DNA of 64,000 nt from Mycobacterium sp. GA-1199. Its GTDB lineage: Bacteria; Actinomycetota; Actinomycetes; Mycobacteriales; Mycobacteriaceae. The DNA lies in assembly GCF_001500045.1 (NCBI RefSeq), contig NZ_LQIX01000055.1:1-64000 (forward strand). Direction: 5' to 3'. The notes below the pieces were generated by a model, which was not told where the DNA came from, searched no databases, and saw only the letters and a list, made by a program, of their open reading frames with translations. A program made the position numbers and the translations under genes. Below, piece by piece: positions 59,808 through 64,000 of this stretch; the first letter of the stretch is position 1; the number at the start of each line of letters is the position of its first letter.

Positions 59808-60338
59808 GTGCCGGTAACTGATGCGGATTCCTCGACGCGCGAACGCATCCTCGCGGCGACCGCGGAGGTGCTCGGCCGCCACGGCATGACCAAGCTCAGC
59901 CTCTCCGAGGTCGCAATGCAGGCGCAGGTCTCCCGGCCCACTCTCTACCGCTGGTTCGCCTCCAAGCGTGACCTGCTCGACGCGTTCGTGGTGTGGGAGC
60001 GCCAGTACTACGAACGCGCGGTAGCCGAGGCGACGGCGGGCCTGCCACCGGGAGAACGCCTCGACGCCGCGCTGCGGGTGATCGTCGACTATCAGCAGTC
60101 CTACCCGGGCCTGCGGATGATCGACATCGAACCGGAGCAGGTCATCAAGCGGCTCTCCCGGGTGATCCCGTTGATGCGCCAGCGTCTGGAACGGCTGGCC
60201 ACCGGACCCGATCCCGGTCTTGCCGTGGCGACGGCGGTACGGGTCGCGGTGTCGCACTACCTGGTGCGCAGCGACGACGACGCCGACTTCCTCGCACAGC
60301 TTCGCCACGCCGTGCGGGTCAAGCACCCGACGTCTTGA
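59808..60338 (+). CDS. TetR-family regulator 1
   Basis: A 176-residue TetR protein. The N-terminal helix-turn-helix is LSLSEVAMQAQVSRPTLYRWFASKRDLLDAF (about 29-59); the C-terminal ligand domain contains RVIVDYQQSYPGLRMIDIEPEQVIKRLSRVIPLMRQRLE. It shares long identical stretches with TetR 2 at 62655, so they are paralogues. GTG start, apparently leaderless from site e. It overlaps the convergent CoA-transferase gene by 20 bases. It is a likely controller of the island. Confidence 0.9.
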   Translation: MPVTDADSSTRERILAATAEVLGRHGMTKLSLSEVAMQAQVSRPTLYRWFASKRDLLDAFVVWERQYYERAVAEATAGLPPGERLDAALRVIVDYQQSYPGLRMIDIEPEQVIKRLSRVIPLMRQRLERLATGPDPGLAVATAVRVAVSHYLVRSDDDADFLAQLRHAVRVKHPTS

Positions 60339-61485
60339 GTTCGGCCAGGATCTCGTCGGTGTGCTGCCCCAACGTCGGCGCGACCGAACGGGGCTCCCAC
60401 GGCGTGCCCGAGAAGTCGGCCGGTGAGGCGACCATCGGCGCGGCACCGTCGCCGTCGGGCACGTAGACGATGCCGCCCGCGGCGTGGAACTGCTCGTCGG
60501 CCACGATGTCCTCCAGCGAGTTGATCGGCGACCAGAAGAAGTCCGGTTCTGCCGCGAAGACCTCCGCCCATTCGGCCAGGGTTTTCGAGGCGAAGATCTC
60601 GTCGAGTTCGGCGACGAGTTCGGCCGCGTTGACGGCGCGCGCCCGCGGCGTGTCGAAGCGCGGATCCGTCAGCCACAGCGGACGCCCGATGGCGCGACAC
60701 AACGGCGGCCAGTGCCGGCCGGCCTCCAGACCGACGATCCAAAAGCGGCGCCCGTCGCGCGCGGTGTAGTTGTTCATGCACGGGTTGCCCATCGTCTCGC
60801 GCTGACCGATCGCGATCGAATTCCCGGTCAGCAGAAAGGTATTGAGGTCGAAGCTCACCGTGTAGGCCCCCTGCCGGTACAGCGACGTGCTGACCAGCTG
60901 CCCCTCCCCCGTGCGGCCCCGCGCCACCAACGCCGCACAGATCGCGGCGGCCAGCGTCATGCCCGCGGCGTGGTCGCCCATTCCGCCGCGCTGAAACGGC
61001 GGACTATGGCCGGGTCGGGTCAGCAGGTGCGCCAGACCCGCCCGCGCCCAGAACGCGGCGACGTCGTAGGCCGCCCGGTCGGCGTCCGGCCCGCTCTCGC
61101 CGTAGCCGGTGATCAACCCGTACACCAGCCGCGGGTTGTGCGCGGTGACCTCGGCGAAGTCCAGTCCCAAGCGCGCCAATGCGCCCGGCCGGACGTTGGT
61201 GACGAAAACGTCTGCGCCCCCGATCAATTCACGGGCCGTCGCGCGGCCGTCGGCCGTCGTCATGTCGAGCACGATGCTTCGCTTACCGCGGTTGTCCATC
61301 TCGAACGGCGGGCTGACGTCGCCGTCGACCCCGAGCATCTTGCCGAACAACCGGCCCGGATCGCCGGTCGGTGGTTCGATCTTGACGACGTCGGCACCCC
61401 AGTCGGCCAGTATCCCTGCGGCCGCCGGCCCGGCCACCCACACGCCGAGTTCGACCACGCGCACACCCTCGAGCGGACCCGCCAT
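60319..61485 (-). CDS. Class III CoA transferase (CaiB/BaiF family)
   Basis: A 388-residue family III CoA transferase: GPLEGVRVVELGVWVAGPAAAGILADWGADVVKIEPPTGDPGR at the N-terminus, DNRGKRSIVLDMTTADGR, FVTNVRPGALARLGLDF (region before the catalytic Asp) and GGMGDHAAGMTLAAAI. It moves CoA between acids and activates a pathway acid without ATP. The ATG at 61485 has GAAGG 5 bases upstream; a GTG at 61491 is an alternative. It is divergent from the APH-like gene, with site f between. Confidence 0.9.
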   Translation of the reverse strand: MAGPLEGVRVVELGVWVAGPAAAGILADWGADVVKIEPPTGDPGRLFGKMLGVDGDVSPPFEMDNRGKRSIVLDMTTADGRATARELIGGADVFVTNVRPGALARLGLDFAEVTAHNPRLVYGLITGYGESGPDADRAAYDVAAFWARAGLAHLLTRPGHSPPFQRGGMGDHAAGMTLAAAICAALVARGRTGEGQLVSTSLYRQGAYTVSFDLNTFLLTGNSIAIGQRETMGNPCMNNYTARDGRRFWIVGLEAGRHWPPLCRAIGRPLWLTDPRFDTPRARAVNAAELVAELDEIFASKTLAEWAEVFAAEPDFFWSPINSLEDIVADEQFHAAGGIVYVPDGDGAAPMVASPADFSGTPWEPRSVAPTLGQHTDEILAELKTSGA

Positions 61486-61496
61486 CGACACCTTCT

Positions 61497-61522
61497 TTAC
61501 ATTAGTTCGCGAATTTGTAAAC
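61497..61522. promoter_or_regulatory. Regulon element, site f (near-palindromic)
   Basis: TTACATT-N12-TGTAAAC. Here the inverted-repeat version is perfect: TTTACA (61496-61501) and TGTAAA (61516-61521) with 14 bases between. It therefore offers a -10-like TGTAAA in both directions, for the CoA transferase and for the APH-like gene. Confidence 0.58.
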
Positions 61523-61529
61523 TGGCGTG

Positions 61530-62633
61530 GTGAAGCACGCTACGCCGGTGGTCGGCCTGGCCGCACATCTGGGCCGCGGTGTACAACGTATCGCCACCGA
61601 CGCCGCGATCGGCCGTCTCCGGTCACTTCCCCGATCCGTGTCCGACCTGGACGCGCGGGCCCTGTCGCGGATCATCGGCCGCCGCGTGACCGCGGTGTCG
61701 GTGCGGGGCGGCGACTCGGGCACCTCGGCGCGTGCCCGGCTCGCTCTCACCGGCGAGGACGTCCCGCCGACGGTGTTCGTCAAGCTGGCCGCCGAGACCG
61801 TCGCCACCCGCCTGATGGGCGAGATGGGGCGGCTTGGCGCCACCGAAACCCGCTTCTACCGCGAGCTTTCCCCGCGACTGATCGGTGTCCCGGCCTGTCA
61901 CGGCTCGGCGTTCGACTCCGTGACGGGTCGCTACGTTTTGGTTCTGGAGGATCTACCCGCCGACGAATGCGAGTTTCCCGACACCTTGCACCCGATCAGC
62001 GCCGACCGGGCCGCGAAGATCGTCGAGCTGCTGGCGAGGCTGCACGCGACTTTCTGGGACCGGGTGCCCGATTGGCTGTACACCGCATCGGGCGACACCG
62101 CGTCGTTGCTCACCGGGCCATTGTTGAAGACGTCGGCGCGCCGCATCGCCGAGCGCACCGATATCGCGGTCGACGCCGGACGCTTCATCGACGAGCACTA
62201 CCGCGCGGTGGCCCGGCTCATCGACGAGCCGCCGCATACCGTGATGCACGGCGACGCGCATCCAGGCAACGTGTACTTCCGCAGCGGCGATGCCGGGTTG
62301 CTGGACTGGCAGGCCGTCCGGCGCGGGCATCCCAACCGCGAGCTGGCCTACACGCTGGTCACCAGCATGACGCCGGCCGACCGCCGGGAGCACCAACGCG
62401 ACCTACTCGACGTCTACCGTCAAGCGCTCGCGGCATGCGGCGGCCCCGAGCTGGACAGCGGCGAGCTATGGGACCGGTACCGCCAGGGCGCGCTCTACGC
62501 CTACGTCGCCGCGCTGATCACCGCGGGGATGGGCGGTATGCAGGACGAGGGCATCGCGCTCGAGGGCCTCCGCCGAGCGGTCGCGGCGCTGCAAGATCTC
62601 GACACTGTCGCAGTACTCCAGAAGTCGATGTGA
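61530..62633 (+). CDS. Aminoglycoside-phosphotransferase-fold kinase
   Basis: A 367-residue protein kinase-like phosphotransferase: ATP-lysine region VFVKLAAETVATRLMGEMG, HARLHATFWDRVPDW-type helix, catalytic loop HGDAHPGNVYF and metal motif LLDWQAV. The fold includes APH enzymes, choline kinases and the N-terminal domain of ACAD10/11, which phosphorylates 4-hydroxyacyl-CoA before beta-oxidation. Beside an acyl-CoA dehydrogenase island, a hydroxyacyl kinase role is attractive but unproven. Start is the GTG at 61530 (or 61527), 6 bases after a TAAACT box. Confidence 0.83.
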   Translation: MKHATPVVGLAAHLGRGVQRIATDAAIGRLRSLPRSVSDLDARALSRIIGRRVTAVSVRGGDSGTSARARLALTGEDVPPTVFVKLAAETVATRLMGEMGRLGATETRFYRELSPRLIGVPACHGSAFDSVTGRYVLVLEDLPADECEFPDTLHPISADRAAKIVELLARLHATFWDRVPDWLYTASGDTASLLTGPLLKTSARRIAERTDIAVDAGRFIDEHYRAVARLIDEPPHTVMHGDAHPGNVYFRSGDAGLLDWQAVRRGHPNRELAYTLVTSMTPADRREHQRDLLDVYRQALAACGGPELDSGELWDRYRQGALYAYVAALITAGMGGMQDEGIALEGLRRAVAALQDLDTVAVLQKSM

Positions 62634-62654
62634 ATAACGATCTACGCTTGCCCC

Positions 62655-63200
62655 GTGAACGAAGCGCTGCGCGACGCACTCGGACCCGAGGACACCTCGA
62701 CGCGGCACCGGATTCTCGTGGCGACCTCGGAGGTACTGGCTCGAAGCGGACAGACCAAGCTCAGTCTGTCGGAGGTCGCGCTGCAGGCAGGCGTGTCCCG
62801 CCCGACGCTCTACCGCTGGTTCGCCTCCAAAGGTGAACTGCTCGACGCGTTCGGCGTCTACGAGCGCGACCTGTTCGACAACGGCATCAGCAAGGCGACG
62901 GCAGGCTTGCGGGGCACCGAGAAGCTGGACGCCGCGCTGCGGTTCATCGTCGAATACCAGCATTCGTACTCGGGTGTGCGGCTGGTCGACATCGAACCCG
63001 AGGTCGTCATCTCCCAGCTCACGAAAATCATTCCGATCATGCGGGCGCGGCTGCAGAAGCTGCTGAGCGGGCCGAATGCAGCGGTCAAGGCGGCCACCGC
63101 AATTCGGGTGGCCATCTCGCACTACATCGTCCGCAGCGATGATGACGACCAGTTCCTGGCGCAATTGCGGCACGCCACGGGGATCAAGCCACAGGGATAG
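62655..63200 (+). CDS. TetR-family regulator 2
   Basis: A 181-residue TetR protein. The helix-turn-helix LSLSEVALQAGVSRPTLYRWFASKGELLDAF (about 36-66) is nearly identical to that of TetR 1, so the two probably recognise the same operator. The ligand domain has RFIVEYQHSYSGVRLVDIEPEVVISQLTKIIPIMRARLQ. The GTG at 62655 follows TACGCT (62643-62648), a TANNNT box, by 6 bases, so it is probably leaderless. It lies 21 bases after the kinase gene and upstream of the aldehyde dehydrogenase gene. Confidence 0.9.
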   Translation: MNEALRDALGPEDTSTRHRILVATSEVLARSGQTKLSLSEVALQAGVSRPTLYRWFASKGELLDAFGVYERDLFDNGISKATAGLRGTEKLDAALRFIVEYQHSYSGVRLVDIEPEVVISQLTKIIPIMRARLQKLLSGPNAAVKAATAIRVAISHYIVRSDDDDQFLAQLRHATGIKPQG

Positions 63201-63222
63201 TCGCTCGGCTCCGCCGAAGTGC

Positions 63223-63248
63223 TGACACTTGCGCAAAAATTTGTAAAG
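63223..63248 (+). promoter_or_regulatory. Regulon element, site g
   Basis: TGACACT-N12-TGTAAAG, a perfect match, between TetR 2 and the aldehyde dehydrogenase gene, both rightward. TAAAGT (63244-63249) ends 7 bases before the ATG at 63257, which indicates a leaderless mRNA. Confidence 0.65.
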
Positions 63249-63256
63249 TAGTCGGC

Positions 63257-64000
63257 ATGACCCAGGTTGAGACTGACACCGGTGTGCTCGCCGGTGACGA
63301 GCGGATGTTGATCGACGGCGAAATGCTGACCACGGCCAGTGGTGCGACGTTCGATGTCATTCATCCGGCCAGTGAGCAGGTGGCCGGGGTGGCCACCGAC
63401 GGCACGGTCGAGGACATGGCGCGCGCGGTCGGAGCGGCACGGCGGGCCTTCGACGAGACCGATTGGTCGCGCGATCTGGAGTTTCGGTATCACTGCCTGA
63501 CCCAGTTGCACGAGGCGTTCGAGCGCAACAAGGAGCGGCTGCGCCGGATCCTGATCACCGAGGTCGGCTGCCCCGTCTCGGTGTCGGGCAGTCAGATCGA
63601 GAGCCCCATCGAGGAGGTCAAGCACTGGGCCGAACACGGTAAGGCGTTCGACTACCTGGTCGACAACGGGGTGCACGAAACACCGCTGGGGCCGGCGCGG
63701 CGGAAGATCCACTACGAGCCAGTCGGTGTGGTCGGGGCGATCACCCCGTGGAACGTGCCGTTCTACCTCAACGTCGCCGAGACGGTGCCCGCATTGATGG
63801 CCGGTAACACCGTGGTGCTCAAACCCGCTCAGCTGACGCCGTGGTCGGGTAGCGAGTACGGCCGCATCGTGGCCGAGGAGACCGACATCCCGGCCGGTGT
63901 GTTCAACGTGGTGGTGTCCAATGCCAACGAGGTGGGTGCGGCGCTGTCGGCCGATCCGCGCGTCGACATGATCACGTTCACCGGGTCCACGGCGACCGGG
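63257..64000 (+). CDS. Aldehyde dehydrogenase (3' end beyond window)
   Basis: The first 248 codons of an ALDH-superfamily enzyme: MTQVETDTGVLAGDERMLID, GVVGAITPWNVPFYLNVAETVPALMAGNTVVLKPAQ (the Asn and Lys cofactor sites) and the cofactor loop TFTGSTATG at the window edge. The Cys nucleophile lies beyond 64000. It probably oxidises an aldehyde released in the island's pathway. The start has no ribosome-binding site and matches the leaderless layout of site g. Confidence 0.9.
   Translation, partial: MTQVETDTGVLAGDERMLIDGEMLTTASGATFDVIHPASEQVAGVATDGTVEDMARAVGAARRAFDETDWSRDLEFRYHCLTQLHEAFERNKERLRRILITEVGCPVSVSGSQIESPIEEVKHWAEHGKAFDYLVDNGVHETPLGPARRKIHYEPVGVVGAITPWNVPFYLNVAETVPALMAGNTVVLKPAQLTPWSGSEYGRIVAEETDIPAGVFNVVVSNANEVGAALSADPRVDMITFTGSTATG

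Noticed and set aside
42938..63248. Reading the seven-copy element as plain sigma-A promoters only.
   Set aside because: GTGACA and TAAAGN do fit -35/-10 at 16-base spacing, but the constant extra bases, the palindromic site f and the wrongly oriented site a need more than a basal promoter. I keep both readings open.

Overview
The window is high-GC chromosomal DNA from a fast-growing, Mycolicibacterium-type mycobacterium. The evidence is the gene content: mycothione reductase, the MPT83/DipZ/MPT70 set, Rip1, a WS/DGAT wax-ester synthase, an N-acetylglutaminylglutamine pair, F420/LLM oxidoreductases and a mycofactocin-type SDR. From memory of gene order, bases 1-42,325 broadly follow M. tuberculosis from Rv2849c (cobO) to Rv2876, with local insertions and replacements. 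I saw no rRNA, tRNA, CRISPR array, insertion sequence or prophage. No stretch over 300 bases lacks a gene.

Region 1 (1-7,092): a coupled minus-strand operon mqo > GNAT > Mg-chelatase-like protein > cobO, then a plus-strand alpha/beta hydrolase coupled to mycothione reductase. Region 2 (7,096-14,397): an ECF cobalt/nickel transporter (cbiMNQO) at the place where M. tuberculosis carries the nickel permease nicT, a small secreted protein, a large AfsR/SARP-type regulator, a methyltransferase and an ArsR regulator. Region 3 (14,429-19,823): a five-gene amine/gamma-glutamyl operon (glnA-like, amidotransferase, aldehyde dehydrogenase, SDR, FadR regulator), with what looks like the 3' remnant of an amino-acid permease upstream. 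Region 4 (19,954-24,087): the N-acetylglutaminylglutamine amide osmolyte pair, convergent with a hydrolase-fold protein. Region 5 (24,150-35,097): lipoprotein, cobQ, mapB, DUF1707 protein, PBP lipoprotein, two GNATs, then dxr > rip1 > ispG. Region 6 (35,191-38,508): MPT83-like, DipZ and MPT70-like genes; the two fasciclin genes carry near-identical SigK-type promoters. Region 7 (38,513-42,876): SnoaL-like, LLM oxidoreductase, photolyase, SDR, DUF2631 and an unknown protein.

Region 8 (about 42,900-64,000, running off the end) is the most interesting part. It is an accessory catabolic island with two P450s, a 3Fe-4S ferredoxin, a Baeyer-Villiger-type monooxygenase, MDR and SDR dehydrogenases, an HpcH aldolase, an HSL-type hydrolase, an SMP-30 lactonase, a thioesterase, two LLM monooxygenases, an acyl-CoA dehydrogenase, a class III CoA transferase, an APH-fold kinase, an aldehyde dehydrogenase, a wax-ester synthase and two paralogous TetR regulators. 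A 26-bp element, TGACACT-N12-TGTAAAG with fixed spacing, occurs seven times, and almost every copy lies in a divergent promoter region of this island. It fits a -35/-10 pair feeding leaderless mRNAs, and it is also an imperfect inverted repeat (GTGACA-N14-TGTAAA). I infer a single coordinately controlled, apparently undescribed regulon for oxidative degradation of an alicyclic, terpenoid or similar hydrophobic compound. The substrate cannot be read from the sequence.
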